Source: Pseudooceanicola aestuarii (GTDB lineage Bacteria; Pseudomonadota; Alphaproteobacteria; Rhodobacterales; Rhodobacteraceae). From it: 64,000 bases of DNA. Location: contig NZ_JAAFZC010000001.1 of assembly GCF_010614805.1 (NCBI RefSeq), positions 1,714,001-1,778,000 on the forward strand, in the 5' to 3' direction. The translations under genes were made by a program, and so were the position numbers. Positions 1 through 9,049 of the stretch are shown here, piece after piece (positions within the stretch are counted from its first letter, which is position 1; the number at the start of each line of letters is the position of its first letter). The notes under the pieces are model-generated. The model was not told the DNA's origin. It searched no databases and saw only the letters and a list, made by a program, of their open reading frames with translations.

Positions 1-1267
1 TGATCTGCTCCATCTGGGGTTGCAGTTCCTTCATCTTGGCCATGGAGGCGTAAGATTTGTAGGCCAACGGGAACAGCAGCGCTTTCAGCACGATTGTCAG
101 GGCGATGATCGACCAGCCCATGTTGCCGATGAAGCTGTGCAGCCAGTGCAGCACGGCAAAGATCGGCTTGGTCAGGAAGAAGAACCAGCCCCAGTCGATC
201 GCATCCAGGAACTTCGTCACGCCGCCATCGTTCTGGTAGGCGCGAATGGTTTCCCATTCCTTGGCCCCGGAGAAGAGGTAGGTCTCGCTGGTCAGGGTGG
301 CGCCGGGAGCCACCTCCTGTTGCGGCAGCACGGCCTCGGCCTGGTAGATGTTCTGGGTGGGGTAGAACTTCGCCGTCGACCGGAATGGAGTCTGCGCGGG
401 CGGGATCAGCGTCGACATCCAGTAGTGATCGGTAAAGCCGATCCAGCCGCTGTCAGAGACTTCGATCCGTTCCGCATTGGCTCCTTCGCGGGGGTCGGTG
501 TCGTAATCGACCATGTTGTCATAGCTGGCTTCTTCCAGCTCACCATCGGAAAGACGCACCAGGCCTTCGTGCAGGATGAAGAAGTTCTTCAAATCCGAAG
601 GTTCGCCATGACGGCGGAGGAGGGAATAGGGGCGCAGGCTGACAGCCGCATCGCCGGTGTTTTCCACCGATTGCACGATGCGGAACATGTAATGGTCATC
701 CACGGAAATGGTGCGGCGGAACACCAGGCCGCTGCCATTGTCCCATGCCAGGGTTACCGGGGTGTCGGGGGTCAGCGTCTCCCCATCGGCGATCTGCCAG
801 TCGGTGGTCGCGCCGGGAACGGCGGCGGCATCGACATTGGTGCCGGCGATCCAGCCGTGCAGGGCGTAGTAGGCGTCCGCCTCCCCCTGAGGACGCATCA
901 GCGTCACTTCGGGCGAATCGGTGGTCAGATCGACGCGGTAATCCTTCAGCGCCAGGTCATCGATCCGCGCGCCGGTCAGGGCGATGGAGCCGGAAAGGCG
1001 CGGGGTGTCGATGGGCAGGCGCGCCGATTGCGGCGCGGCATCCGGTGTGGTGTCCGTGGTGCCGAGCGTGGACTGGGGGGCGCCGTCGGCACCAGGGGAC
1101 AGGGTCGTCCCGCCGGCAGCGGTCTGGGTGTCCTCGGTCTGTTCGGCCACGGCGGGCGCATTGGGGTCGGTCGCGGTGTCGGGTGGGGGGAACACGACGA
1201 GCCACACAAGAATGACGATGAAGCTGAGAGCCGTCGCAAGGATCAGGTTCTTGTTTTGGTCGTCCAT
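1..1267 (-). CDS. yidC: Membrane protein insertase YidC (partial, 3' end outside window)
   Basis: YidC inserts and folds inner-membrane proteins, alone or with SecYEG. The first about 422 residues are visible and the C-terminal helices lie beyond the left edge. There is an N-terminal membrane anchor (about residues 8-27), then an acidic, proline-rich linker, the large periplasmic beta domain, and the start of the conserved insertase core ending in a YKSYASMAKMKELQPQM stretch. The basic residue of the second core helix is a lysine (LTIVLKALLFPL), where E. coli has arginine. The ATG start has no good in-frame alternative. It is the last visible gene of the rpmH-rnpA-yidD run, separated from yidD by ttcA and an EAL-domain gene. 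Identification is secure from sequence plus context. Confidence 0.95.
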   Translation of the reverse strand, partial: MDDQNKNLILATALSFIVILVWLVVFPPPDTATDPNAPAVAEQTEDTQTAAGGTTLSPGADGAPQSTLGTTDTTPDAAPQSARLPIDTPRLSGSIALTGARIDDLALKDYRVDLTTDSPEVTLMRPQGEADAYYALHGWIAGTNVDAAAVPGATTDWQIADGETLTPDTPVTLAWDNGSGLVFRRTISVDDHYMFRIVQSVENTGDAAVSLRPYSLLRRHGEPSDLKNFFILHEGLVRLSDGELEEASYDNMVDYDTDPREGANAERIEVSDSGWIGFTDHYWMSTLIPPAQTPFRSTAKFYPTQNIYQAEAVLPQQEVAPGATLTSETYLFSGAKEWETIRAYQNDGGVTKFLDAIDWGWFFFLTKPIFAVLHWLHSFIGNMGWSIIALTIVLKALLFPLAYKSYASMAKMKELQPQMEQI

Positions 1268-1408
1268 CGAATATCGCGCCATATGCTATTGTCAGGTGAG
1301 TGGGGTTCAACCTGCCATGGCCCGAAAGGTCAAGGGCATTCGGCCCCCGCGCGACCAGCCGCCACCCCTGCGGGGCCTTTTGTCTGAAGGATCCGGCCGG
1401 GCGGAGGA

Positions 1409-2959
1409 CTACCCGGCGCGTCGCCCGATCGGGGGCGTTTCCTTGAGCGAGGCCTGGTAATCGCGGAACCAGGCGACGCTTTCCTCAAACGGCATGGGGC
1501 GGGCGATGGTGAACCCCTGCACGTGGCTGCACCCCAGTTGCGCCAGCATGGCGTGTTCGCCAGGTGTCTCCACCCCCTCTGCCAGGGTGTCGATGCCCAG
1601 CCGTTCCGCCATGGTCAGGATGGCGGCGACCATGTCCTGCTGTTCCTTGTCGCGATCGACGCGGGTGACGAAACTTCGGTCGATCTTCAATCGCTGGACG
1701 GCATATTGGCGGATGGCGGCGATGGAGGCATGGCCGGTGCCGAAATCGTCCAGGTCGATGCGGCAGCCAAGCTTGGCCAGGGCGGTGATATTGCGGGTCA
1801 CGCCATCGTCAGCGGATAGGGAGACCACGGTTTCCAGAACCTCGATGGCCAGGCGGTCCGGCGCAATGCCGTAGCGGTCAAGCTGCCAGGCGATCTTGTC
1901 GACGATGTGGGGGTTGGCCAGGTCCGCACCCGATACATTGACCCCGATCTGCGCGACCTTCAGTCCCGCGTCGTCCCAGCGACGCAACGCGATCAGCGAC
2001 TGGACCAGCATCAGGTCCGTCAGTCGGCCGGCCAGGCCCTGGGCGTTGAGCGCCGGCAGGAAATCAGCGGGAGAGATGACGCCCCGAGCGGGGTGGATCC
2101 ACCGGGCGAGCGCCTCGAACCCCATGACCTGCCCGGTGTCGGTAGAGACCTGTGGCTGGAAGTAGGGCACGATCTGACCCGTATCGAAAGCGGCAGCCAT
2201 GTCTTCGTCCCGAGGCGGTGTGGCGGCCGCCAGGGCTGCGAGGTTGGGCGCGTGGGCGCGGATGGCGGAGGGGCCGTTGGCAGATGCTTCTTCGGCCGCG
2301 GCGGTGGCGGCGGCCAGGATCGCGCTGCCCTTGGGCTGCGGGCTGCGCGTGCCCAGGCAGAAGCCGAGGGAGCAGGTCAAGCTCAGGGCGGCGCCGTCCA
2401 TCGACAGGGGGGCCTCCACCTCCCGTTGCAGGCGGGAGGACAACTGGATCGCCGCTTCCAGATCCAGCTGGGCCTTGGGGGCCACGGCGATAGCGAACAC
2501 ACCCTGCGCCATGCGGCTGACAAGATCGTCGTCGCGCAGCGCGCCGCGCAGGCGGGCGGCCGTGGCAACCTGCGCGCTGGCCAGGCCATCGCGGCCCAGA
2601 CGGTGGCCCAGGGTTTCGATATCGTCGAGCCGCAGGACGATGCACAGGGTAGGACGATGCGTCGCCAGTCGCGGGTTCAGTGCCGCGTTCAGCATGTCGA
2701 TCACCTGGTCGGGATGGGGGAGGCCGGTCAACCCATCGCGGTCGGGCCCTTTCCAGCGGCCCGGTCGGGCAAAGGCGCCGCCCAGGGAATAGGCCAACGG
2801 CAATCCCAGGGTGACGACGATCAGCGCCGCCTCTCCCCCCAGCCAATAGGCGGAAAGAGCCATCGCGGGGACAAAGGCCAGCATTTGCGGCCCCAGCAAT
2901 CGGTCCTGTGCCCTGTTGCGCATCGCACGCAGTGTTCTGTTCAGCCCTCTTCTGCGCAT
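1409..2959 (-). CDS. EAL-domain c-di-GMP phosphodiesterase with degenerate GGDEF domain
   Basis: This 516-residue protein has a membrane hairpin at about residues 28-62, a GGDEF-like domain (about 75-240) and an EAL domain (about 255-505). The GGDEF signature has decayed to AQGVF (151-155), so it should not make c-di-GMP. The EAL domain keeps the residues expected of an active phosphodiesterase: EAL 282-284, Asn341, the ExLE Glu373, DDFGTG 404-409, Lys425 and EGVE 461-464. The likely role is c-di-GMP hydrolysis at the inner membrane, with the GGDEF part perhaps sensing GTP; that last point is inference. It sits between ttcA and yidC, 53 bases after ttcA, so it is probably co-transcribed with the rpmH operon. 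Confidence 0.88.
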   Translation of the reverse strand: MRRRGLNRTLRAMRNRAQDRLLGPQMLAFVPAMALSAYWLGGEAALIVVTLGLPLAYSLGGAFARPGRWKGPDRDGLTGLPHPDQVIDMLNAALNPRLATHRPTLCIVLRLDDIETLGHRLGRDGLASAQVATAARLRGALRDDDLVSRMAQGVFAIAVAPKAQLDLEAAIQLSSRLQREVEAPLSMDGAALSLTCSLGFCLGTRSPQPKGSAILAAATAAAEEASANGPSAIRAHAPNLAALAAATPPRDEDMAAAFDTGQIVPYFQPQVSTDTGQVMGFEALARWIHPARGVISPADFLPALNAQGLAGRLTDLMLVQSLIALRRWDDAGLKVAQIGVNVSGADLANPHIVDKIAWQLDRYGIAPDRLAIEVLETVVSLSADDGVTRNITALAKLGCRIDLDDFGTGHASIAAIRQYAVQRLKIDRSFVTRVDRDKEQQDMVAAILTMAERLGIDTLAEGVETPGEHAMLAQLGCSHVQGFTIARPMPFEESVAWFRDYQASLKETPPIGRRAG

Positions 2960-3012
2960 CCTCGTCTCCCGATCCGTCAGGGCCGGTCTACGCGCATATT
3001 CTCAACGTGAGC

Positions 3013-3888
3013 TTAACGCAGTTGCGGAACCTCCTTGTCGCCCGCCGTCGGGGATTCGGCCGGGGATGGCCGGGAAAGTCCTGCGAAATCAAATAGATTT
3101 GGGTCCAGAAGATGTGATGGCCGGGTGTTCATCAAGGCGCGAAACATTTTCTGCCGACGTCCGGGCGCATTTTTTTCCCAACCATCGAGGATCTGTTTGA
3201 CCTGTTGGCGCTGCAACCCGTCCTGGGATCCGCAGAGGTCGCAGGGGATGATCGGATAGTCCATGGCGTGGGCAAACCGCTCGCAATCGGCCTCGGCCAC
3301 GTGGGCGAGGGGGCGGTAAACGAAAAGATCGCCTTCCTCGTTGACCAGCTTGGGAGGCATCGTCGCCAGGCGCCCCCCATGAAACAGGTTCATGAAGAAG
3401 GTTTCCAGGATATCGTCGCGGTGATGGCCCAGCACCACGGCAGAGCACCCTTCCTCCCGTGCGATTCGGTAGAGGTTGCCACGCCGCAATCGGGAGCAGA
3501 GAGCGCAGAAGGTCCGGCCCTGAGGCACCTTGTCCATCACAATGGAATAGGTGTCCTGGTATTCGATGCGATGCGGAACGCCCATCTTCTTCAGGAATTC
3601 GGGCAGGACTGTCGCCGGGAAACCGGGCTGCCCCTGGTCCAGGTTGCAGGCCAGCAGATCGACGGGCAACAGCCCGCGCCATTGCAATTCGTGCAGTACG
3701 GCCAGCAGGGTATAACTGTCCTTGCCGCCCGACAGGCAGACCAGCCAGCGCGCGCCGCGTTCGATCATGCCGTATTGGTCGATCGCCTCCCGCGTGGCCT
3801 GCACCAGCCGCTTGCGGAGTTTCTTGAACTCCGTCGTCTTCGGGGCGCCTTGGAACAGCGGGTGAATGTCATCGGCATCGTCAAGCAT
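3013..3888 (-). CDS. ttcA: tRNA 2-thiocytidine(32) synthetase TtcA
   Basis: TtcA thiolates cytidine 32 in the anticodon loop of some tRNAs, using ATP and an iron-sulfur cluster. The 291-residue protein has the PP-loop ATP-binding motif SGGKDS (53-58) and the CxxC pairs Cys128/Cys131 (FCALC) and Cys216/Cys219 (PCDLC) that hold or support the cluster. The reading frame is open further upstream and would run into yidD. I place the start at the ATG at 3888 because it lies just after an AAGGG ribosome-binding site and matches the usual N-terminus ([12 protein letters not shown]). It begins 24 bases after the yidD stop, so it is in the rpmH-rnpA-yidD operon. Confidence 0.93.
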   Translation of the reverse strand: MLDDADDIHPLFQGAPKTTEFKKLRKRLVQATREAIDQYGMIERGARWLVCLSGGKDSYTLLAVLHELQWRGLLPVDLLACNLDQGQPGFPATVLPEFLKKMGVPHRIEYQDTYSIVMDKVPQGRTFCALCSRLRRGNLYRIAREEGCSAVVLGHHRDDILETFFMNLFHGGRLATMPPKLVNEEGDLFVYRPLAHVAEADCERFAHAMDYPIIPCDLCGSQDGLQRQQVKQILDGWEKNAPGRRQKMFRALMNTRPSHLLDPNLFDFAGLSRPSPAESPTAGDKEVPQLR

Positions 3889-3911
3889 GGGAATCCCTTC
3901 TGGAACGAACG

Positions 3912-4133
3912 TCAGTCCGGCACGTCGTCCACGCCCATGCCGCCCCAGGGGTGACAGCGCGCCACCCGGCGCACCGACAGCCAGGTGCCGCGCCACGGGC
4001 CGTGGCGGTCCAACGCTTGCAGGATATAGGCCGAGCAGGTCGGATCATACCGGCAATTATGCCCGACCCAGGGGGAAAAGATCATCCGGTAGGCGCGGAT
4101 CGGCAGGGACAGCACATAGGCGGCGGGGGACAT
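3912..4133 (-). CDS. yidD: Membrane protein insertion efficiency factor YidD
   Basis: YidD is a small membrane-associated protein that assists YidC-dependent insertion. The 73-residue product shows the family core: an amphipathic N-terminus ([17 protein letters not shown]), then [19 protein letters not shown] and the [17 protein letters not shown] tail, with all three conserved cysteines. It starts 3 bases after the rnpA stop, which indicates tight coupling. Confidence 0.95.
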   Translation of the reverse strand: MSPAAYVLSLPIRAYRMIFSPWVGHNCRYDPTCSAYILQALDRHGPWRGTWLSVRRVARCHPWGGMGVDDVPD

Positions 4134-4136
4134 CGG

Positions 4137-4589
4137 CTAGCCCTTGCCGTGCAGCTTGGCGATGGCGCGGACGAAATCGGCGCACAGCAGGTCAAAGGGG
4201 CGGTCGGCGGTGGCATCGCGGCGGCCGATCAACACGTAATCCCAGCCGGGCCGCCCGATTAGCGGCAGTTCCAGCCGGGCGACTTCACGCAATCGACGCT
4301 TGGCGCGGTTGCGGGCGACGGCATTGCCGACCTTCTTCGAACAGGTGAAGCCGACGCGGATGGCGCCGGGCGCGGGGTCCGGCGTCTCCCGCTTGCGTGC
4401 CTGGACCATAATCGCAGGTCCCCCCTGGCGGCGGGCACGGGCGGCGGACAGGAAATCGGCGCGCCTGGTCATCGTGACCAGCCCGGGCGCGGCCGGTGCG
4501 CGGCCGGCGTCCGGGCATGACGAAACCGCCGAAGCCATGGGTCCGTCGGCTGGTGCGTCAGCGTCAGGCCGGGCATTCGGCGGTGTCAT
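4137..4589 (-). CDS. rnpA: Ribonuclease P protein component
   Basis: RnpA is the protein subunit of RNase P and helps the RNA subunit mature tRNA 5' ends. The 150-residue product carries the signature FTCSKKVGNAVARNRAKRRL including the RNR motif, and the C-terminal helix region FDLLCADFVRAIAKL. The open frame extends far upstream through rpmH in another frame, but that part has no RnpA similarity. The ATG at 4589 gives an N-terminal extension (MTPPNARPDAD...) ahead of the core, as seen in related alphaproteobacteria. A GTG 6 bases upstream is an alternative. It lies 32 bases downstream of rpmH. Confidence 0.92.
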   Translation of the reverse strand: MTPPNARPDADAPADGPMASAVSSCPDAGRAPAAPGLVTMTRRADFLSAARARRQGGPAIMVQARKRETPDPAPGAIRVGFTCSKKVGNAVARNRAKRRLREVARLELPLIGRPGWDYVLIGRRDATADRPFDLLCADFVRAIAKLHGKG

Positions 4590-4621
4590 GGTCACACGCG
4601 GGCTGCGGTGGGCCGATACGC

Positions 4622-4756
4622 TTACGCGCTCAGCGACTTCCGGCCCCGGGCACGCCGTGCGTTCAGGATCTTGCGGCCGGCCTTGGTGGCCATGCGCGCG
4701 CGGAAACCGTGGCGCCGTTTGCGGACCAGGTTCGAAGGTTGGTAGGTGCGCTTCAT
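4622..4756 (-). CDS. rpmH: 50S ribosomal protein L34
   Basis: This 44-residue, highly basic protein is a textbook L34: it opens [20 protein letters not shown] and continues with [20 protein letters not shown]. It is a structural protein of the large ribosomal subunit. It is the first gene of the operon that continues with rnpA, yidD, ttcA, the EAL gene and possibly yidC. Confidence 0.98.
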
Positions 4757-4859
4757 CGCTCCGTCTCCATTTCATGCCCGAGGTTCGTGGCCTGCGGGTA
4801 GGGCCAAGCGGGTGCAATTCGGGAATCGCCCCAAGCGGCCCGCGCTGTTCGAAGCCCGG

Positions 4860-4888
4860 TCTATAGGCAGCGGCGCCGGCGAAGTCAA
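4860..4888 (-). promoter_or_regulatory. Sigma70-type promoter of the rpmH operon
   Basis: On the minus strand TTGACT (4883-4888) and TATAGA (4860-4865) are separated by exactly 17 bases, a near-consensus housekeeping promoter. Transcription would begin near 4853, leaving a leader of about 97 bases before rpmH. It lies in the 322-base gap between rpmH and the divergent TVP38-like gene; I see no gene or other clear site in the rest of that gap. Confidence 0.7.
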
Positions 4889-5078
4889 ACCGGCATCGGG
4901 GTTTTGTAACAGTTTTCCCGCCAGCAGCCCGGAATGTTTCGGAAACGCTGTTCCACACCCGTTGCAGGGCGATTTCGGTCACGTCCGATCACCCTGACGT
5001 GACAGGGCTGTCGCCGCTGTCGCCTTGGCTGCATGTCTAGGGGTACGTCACACCAGAGATACCGCACAAGGACCAAGG

Positions 5079-5822
5079 ATGAGCGAAATCGCCACGCCCC
5101 CAGACCGCCCCGCCCCGTCGCGCCTGCGCCGCCGATTGCCGTTGATCGCGGTGGCGGTGGCGGCCCTGCTGGGTGCCTTCCTGCTGCGCGATACGCTCAG
5201 TTTCGACACGCTGGCCCGGCACCGGGAGGCGCTGACGGATTTCCGCCAGGATCACGCCGTCCTGACGGCGCTGGCCTTCATTGCCGCCTATGCCGCGATC
5301 GTGGCGTTCTCGTTGCCGGGCGCCACGGTGGCGACGCTGACCGGAGGGTTCCTGTTCGGTCTGTGGCCCGGTGCGTTGTTCAACGTGCTGGGCGCGACGC
5401 TGGGCGCGGTGGGGATCTTCCTGGCGGTGCGCGCCGGACTGGGGGATCAGCTGGCGGCCAGGATGAACGCCTCCGAAGGCCGGATTCGCAAGCTCAAGGA
5501 CGAGCTGGACCGCAATCAATGGTCGATGCTGTTCCTGATCCGGCTGATGCCGGTGGTGCCGTTCTTCGTGGCCAACGTGCTGCCGGCGTTGCTGTCGGTG
5601 CCGCTGCGCCGTTTTGCCATCACCACCTTTCTGGGGATCATGCCCGGCGCGGTGGTCTTTACCTCCGTGGGCGCAGGCCTGGGCGAGGTGTTCGACCGGG
5701 GCGACACGCCGGACCTGGGGGTCGTTTTCGAACCTTTCGTCCTGCTGCCCTTGCTGGGACTTTCGGCGCTGGCGCTTCTGCCGGTGATCATCCGCGCGTT
5801 GCGGGGAGGAGATGTGACATGA
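5079..5822 (+). CDS. TVP38/TMEM64 (VTT-domain) family membrane protein
   Basis: The 247-residue integral membrane protein shows a VTT/DedA-like core: an N-terminal anchor (about 20-37), hydrophobic segments with FSLPGATVATLTGGFLFG and the RLMPVVPFFVANVLPALL motif, and a C-terminal helix pair. Members of the wider family move or scramble lipids, but no substrate can be assigned here. I chose the ATG at 5079, preceded by AAGGA, over an earlier in-frame ATG at 5025. Its stop overlaps the start of the next flavoprotein gene by 4 bases (ATGA). This pairing is informative, since the two families are also found fused in other bacteria. Confidence 0.85.
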   Translation: MSEIATPPDRPAPSRLRRRLPLIAVAVAALLGAFLLRDTLSFDTLARHREALTDFRQDHAVLTALAFIAAYAAIVAFSLPGATVATLTGGFLFGLWPGALFNVLGATLGAVGIFLAVRAGLGDQLAARMNASEGRIRKLKDELDRNQWSMLFLIRLMPVVPFFVANVLPALLSVPLRRFAITTFLGIMPGAVVFTSVGAGLGEVFDRGDTPDLGVVFEPFVLLPLLGLSALALLPVIIRALRGGDVT

Positions 5823-7237
5823 ACCGGATCAAATGTGACCTGCTGGTGGTTGGCGCCGGCTCGGGTGGGTTGTCCGTGGCGTCAGGTGCCGCGCAGATGG
5901 GCGCCGACGTGGTTCTGGTGGAAAAGGGCCGCATGGGCGGCGATTGCCTGAATTACGGTTGCGTGCCGTCCAAGGCGCTGATCGCCGTGGCCCGCGCCGC
6001 GCATGAGGCGCGCGAGGCCGGTCGCTTCGGCGTTTCCACCGGCGCGGTGGCAGTCGATTACGCCGCTGCCATGGACCATGTGCAGGCGGCCATCGCCACC
6101 ATCGCCCCGCACGATTCGCAGGAACGGTTCGAAGGCTTCGGCATTCGCGTCATCCGAGAGGAAGCCCGATTCACCGGCCCCCGCGAGATGCAGGCCGGTG
6201 ACACGGTGATCAGCGCACGGCGCATCGTCCTGGCCACCGGCGCCAGCCCGGCCGTGCCGCCGATCCCCGGCCTGGCCGATGTGCCCTACCTGACCAACGA
6301 AACGCTGTTCGACCAGCGCGAGAAACCCGAGCACCTGATCGTCCTGGGCGGCGGCCCGATCGGCATCGAGATGGCACAGGCCCATCGCCGGCTGGGCTGC
6401 GCCGTCACCGTGATCGAGGCAGAGACAGCTCTGGGCCATGACGATCCCGAACTGGCGGCGGAGCTGAAGGAGATCGTTCGGGGCGAAGGTGTCGATCTGG
6501 TCGAAGGCGCCCGAGCCGAGGCGGTCGCGCCATCGGCAGAGGGGATCACCGTAACCACCGATGACGGCCGGCGTATTACCGGGACGCACCTTCTGGTTGC
6601 ATTGGGGCGGCGCGCGAATACCGCGGCGCTGAACCTCGACGCAGCCGGGATCGAGACGACGAAAACGGGTATCCAGGTCGATTCGTCGCTGCGGACCACC
6701 AACCGCAAGGTCTTTGCCATCGGGGATGTCGCCGGCGGGATGCAATTCACCCACGTCGCCGGCTATCACGGCGGCATCGTGGTGCGCCGCGCCGTGCTCG
6801 GCCTGCCGGCCACGGCCAAGACCAGCCATATCCCGCGCGTTACCTATGCCGATCCGGAACTGGCCCAGATCGGCCTGACAGAGGCCGAGGCCCGCGGTGA
6901 ATACGGTGGCCAGATGTCGGTCGTGCAGGCACCGCTGGCCTCCAATGACCGGGCTGTGGCCATGGATCGCCGCGCTGGCCGGATCAAGGTGATGGTTGTG
7001 GGCGGAAAGCCCGTCGGGGTCTCCATCCTGGCGGCGGAGGCGGGGGAATTGATCGCGCCCTGGTCTCTTGCGATCTCCAAGGGGCTGAAACTTTCCGACA
7101 TTTCGGGCATGGTTTTGCCGTATCCGACCATGTCGGAGGTGGGCAAATCCGCCGCGAGCGCGTATTTTTCACCAAAGCTGTTCGATAACGCCTGGATCAA
7201 ACGCGCGGTGCGGCTGGTCCAGCGCCTTGTTCCCTAG
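5819..7237 (+). CDS. MerA-like class I pyridine nucleotide-disulfide oxidoreductase
   Basis: The 472-residue flavoprotein has the N-terminal FAD motif VVGAGSGGLS, the redox disulfide CLNYGC (Cys43/Cys48), the NAD(P)H motif VLGGGPIG (about 175-182) and the second FAD motif ending in FAIGDVA. It resembles mercuric reductase and dihydrolipoamide dehydrogenase. It lacks the extra MerA domain and the C-terminal cysteine pair of true MerA, and the His-Glu acid/base motif (HPTxxE) reads YPTMSE (435-440). It is therefore unlikely to be either a mercuric reductase or the lipoamide enzyme; the electron acceptor is unknown. It overlaps the TVP38-type gene by 4 bases and is followed 24 bases later by a histidine kinase. 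Confidence 0.85.
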   Translation: MNRIKCDLLVVGAGSGGLSVASGAAQMGADVVLVEKGRMGGDCLNYGCVPSKALIAVARAAHEAREAGRFGVSTGAVAVDYAAAMDHVQAAIATIAPHDSQERFEGFGIRVIREEARFTGPREMQAGDTVISARRIVLATGASPAVPPIPGLADVPYLTNETLFDQREKPEHLIVLGGGPIGIEMAQAHRRLGCAVTVIEAETALGHDDPELAAELKEIVRGEGVDLVEGARAEAVAPSAEGITVTTDDGRRITGTHLLVALGRRANTAALNLDAAGIETTKTGIQVDSSLRTTNRKVFAIGDVAGGMQFTHVAGYHGGIVVRRAVLGLPATAKTSHIPRVTYADPELAQIGLTEAEARGEYGGQMSVVQAPLASNDRAVAMDRRAGRIKVMVVGGKPVGVSILAAEAGELIAPWSLAISKGLKLSDISGMVLPYPTMSEVGKSAASAYFSPKLFDNAWIKRAVRLVQRLVP

Positions 7238-7261
7238 GTAAAAGCGCCCGCGTCACGCCCC

Positions 7262-8653
7262 ATGATGAATACCCTCTCCGGCCGTTTCCTGTTCTTGACC
7301 GTGATCTTCGTCATGTTGGCCGAAGTGCTGATCTTCGTGCCATCTGTCGCGCGGTTCCGGGAGGATTATCTGCTTTCCCGGCTGGAGAGGGCACAGATCG
7401 CGTCACTGGCCCTGCTGGCCGACGACATGATCGGCCCCGACCTCGAAGAAGAACTGCTGCGCAACGCAGAAGTCTTCAACGTTGTGCTGCGCAGGGACGA
7501 GGCGCGGCAGCTGGTCCTCTCATCTCCGGTGCCGGGGCCGGTGGTGGGCACCTATGACCTGCGCGATCCCACCGCCCTGCGCTTGATCCGCGATGCGATG
7601 TGGACGGTGCTGCGCCGGGAGGATGCGGTGATCCGGGTGTTCGGCAATCCGGTGCGGGAGGCCGGGCTGCTGATCGAAGTCACGATGCCTACCGGGCCGC
7701 TGCGCAGCGCGATGCTGGATTACGGGCTGCGGATTCTACTTCTGTCGGCGGTCATCTCGGCCTTTACCGCGGTTCTGCTGTTCGTCGCCGTGCGCGCTCT
7801 GCTGGTCCACCCGATCAAGGGGGTCGTGGGCCATATGAAATCCTACGCGCGCGCGCCCGAGGATGCCCGGCGTATCATCGAGCCCACTGCCACCATTCGC
7901 GAATTGCGCGAGGCCGAGACCGCGCTGCACGATCTGCAAACGCAGCTGACATCGGCGCTGCGGCAGAAGGAACGGCTGGCCCAGCTGGGCGGCGCGGTGG
8001 CCAAGATCAGCCATGATTTGCGCAATATCCTGACCTCGGCGCAGCTTTTTACCGACCGGATCGAACAGGTCGAAGACCCGACGGTCAAGCGATTGGCGCC
8101 CAAGTTGGTGAACTCCATCACCCGCGCCGTGCACCTGACGGAAAGCACGCTGGCTTTTGGACGGGCCGAAGAGCCGGCGCCTCGCCTCAGTTGGATCACG
8201 CTGGCCGATGTCACGGCCGACGTGGCAGAGAGCGAGCTGCTGGCCGTGGGCGAGGCGCCGGTGCAGATCGTCGACGAGGTGCCGCCGGGGCTGAAGCTGC
8301 GGGCCGACCCCGAACAGCTGCACCGCGTGTTGATCAACCTGGTGCGCAACGCCCGCCAGGCGTTGGCCCCGACCGGCCGCGAGGGCCAGGTCACGCTGAG
8401 CGCGGCGGAGACGGAAGCCGATTGGCTGATCCGGGTTACCGATACCGGCCCCGGCCTGCCCCCCAAGGCGCAGGAAAACCTGTTCACCCCCTTTACCGGC
8501 GGTACCAAGAAGGGCGGTTCTGGTTTGGGCCTGGCCATCGCATCGGAGCTGGTGCGCGGCCACGGCGGCAGCATCAGCCTGGAGCATACCGGCGCCCAGG
8601 GCACCGGCTTCCTGATCCTGCTGCCCAAGGATCTCGCCGACCGCGAGACCTGA
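7262..8653 (+). CDS. Membrane sensor histidine kinase (no adjacent response regulator)
   Basis: The 463-residue protein has two membrane helices (about 8-28 and 155-178) flanking a periplasmic region of about 125 residues, a HAMP-like linker, the dimerisation helix with phospho-acceptor His251 (ISHDLRN), and an ATPase domain with N box Asn363 (LVRNARQA), DTGPGLP (394-400) and GGSGLGLA (418-425). It should autophosphorylate in response to an envelope signal. No response regulator is adjacent, so it is an orphan locally. The gene follows the flavoprotein gene after 24 bases and is probably in the same transcript, which suggests sensing linked to the redox or lipid function upstream (inference). 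ATGATG offers two start codons 3 bases apart. Confidence 0.9.
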   Translation: MMNTLSGRFLFLTVIFVMLAEVLIFVPSVARFREDYLLSRLERAQIASLALLADDMIGPDLEEELLRNAEVFNVVLRRDEARQLVLSSPVPGPVVGTYDLRDPTALRLIRDAMWTVLRREDAVIRVFGNPVREAGLLIEVTMPTGPLRSAMLDYGLRILLLSAVISAFTAVLLFVAVRALLVHPIKGVVGHMKSYARAPEDARRIIEPTATIRELREAETALHDLQTQLTSALRQKERLAQLGGAVAKISHDLRNILTSAQLFTDRIEQVEDPTVKRLAPKLVNSITRAVHLTESTLAFGRAEEPAPRLSWITLADVTADVAESELLAVGEAPVQIVDEVPPGLKLRADPEQLHRVLINLVRNARQALAPTGREGQVTLSAAETEADWLIRVTDTGPGLPPKAQENLFTPFTGGTKKGGSGLGLAIASELVRGHGGSISLEHTGAQGTGFLILLPKDLADRET

Positions 8654-8758
8654 TGCTGCCCGGTGCGCCCGCCGCGAAAATTTTCCCTGGGTTACGTGGC
8701 GATGCCCGGGATTTTGCCCTTGCGCTCCCTCTGCACAGGGTCTAAACCACGGCTCCAC

Positions 8759-8835
8759 GCACCGGTAGCTCAGCTGGATAGAGTACTTGACTACGAATCA
8801 AGGGGTCGGGGGTTCGAATCCTCCCCGGTGCGCCA
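8759..8835 (+). tRNA. tRNA-Arg (anticodon ACG)
   Basis: A 77-base cloverleaf can be read with acceptor arms GCACCGG and CCGGTGC, D-arm containing TAGCTCAGCTGGATAGAG, anticodon stem CTTGA/TCAAG around loop CTACGAA (anticodon ACG), T-arm GGGGGTTCGAATCCTCC, and a genomically encoded CCA end. The A at the wobble position would be deaminated to inosine to read CGU, CGC and CGA. No integrase gene is near it, so it shows no sign of being an occupied attachment site. Confidence 0.96.
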
Positions 8836-9049
8836 TTTACCCCCTCGATCGCGGGTAGATATTTTCTATCCAGGTGAGACGTCGCTTGTTGCCATGCAGG
8901 CAGCGGGGCAATGGTCCCGATTTTGCGCGCGACCCCATGGGTTTTTCCCAGGCCTCGACAGTTTGAAACCGGTGGGGGACGGTGCGCAGCGCGACGGGCC
9001 GCCGGGAGCGGATCACTGCCCCGTGGCGGGACAGGCAAGGTTGGCAACG

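Noticed and set aside
1366..1385. CCCC-TGC-GGGG followed by CCTTTT as a plus-strand terminator
   Set aside because: No plus-strand gene ends there; both neighbours are on the minus strand.
20..1387. Plus-strand open frame of 455 codons opposite yidC
   Set aside because: The antisense of a clear YidC; the residues are not protein-like.
8759..8835. tRNA-Arg gene as a possible island attachment site
   Set aside because: There is no integrase, no repeated tRNA 3' end nearby and the following genes are ordinary.
8742..9047. Open frame on the minus strand across the tRNA gene, with GAPGRIRTPDPLIRSQVLYPAELPV
   Set aside because: This is the familiar false protein read from the antisense of a tRNA gene and its flank. 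The tRNA itself is certain.
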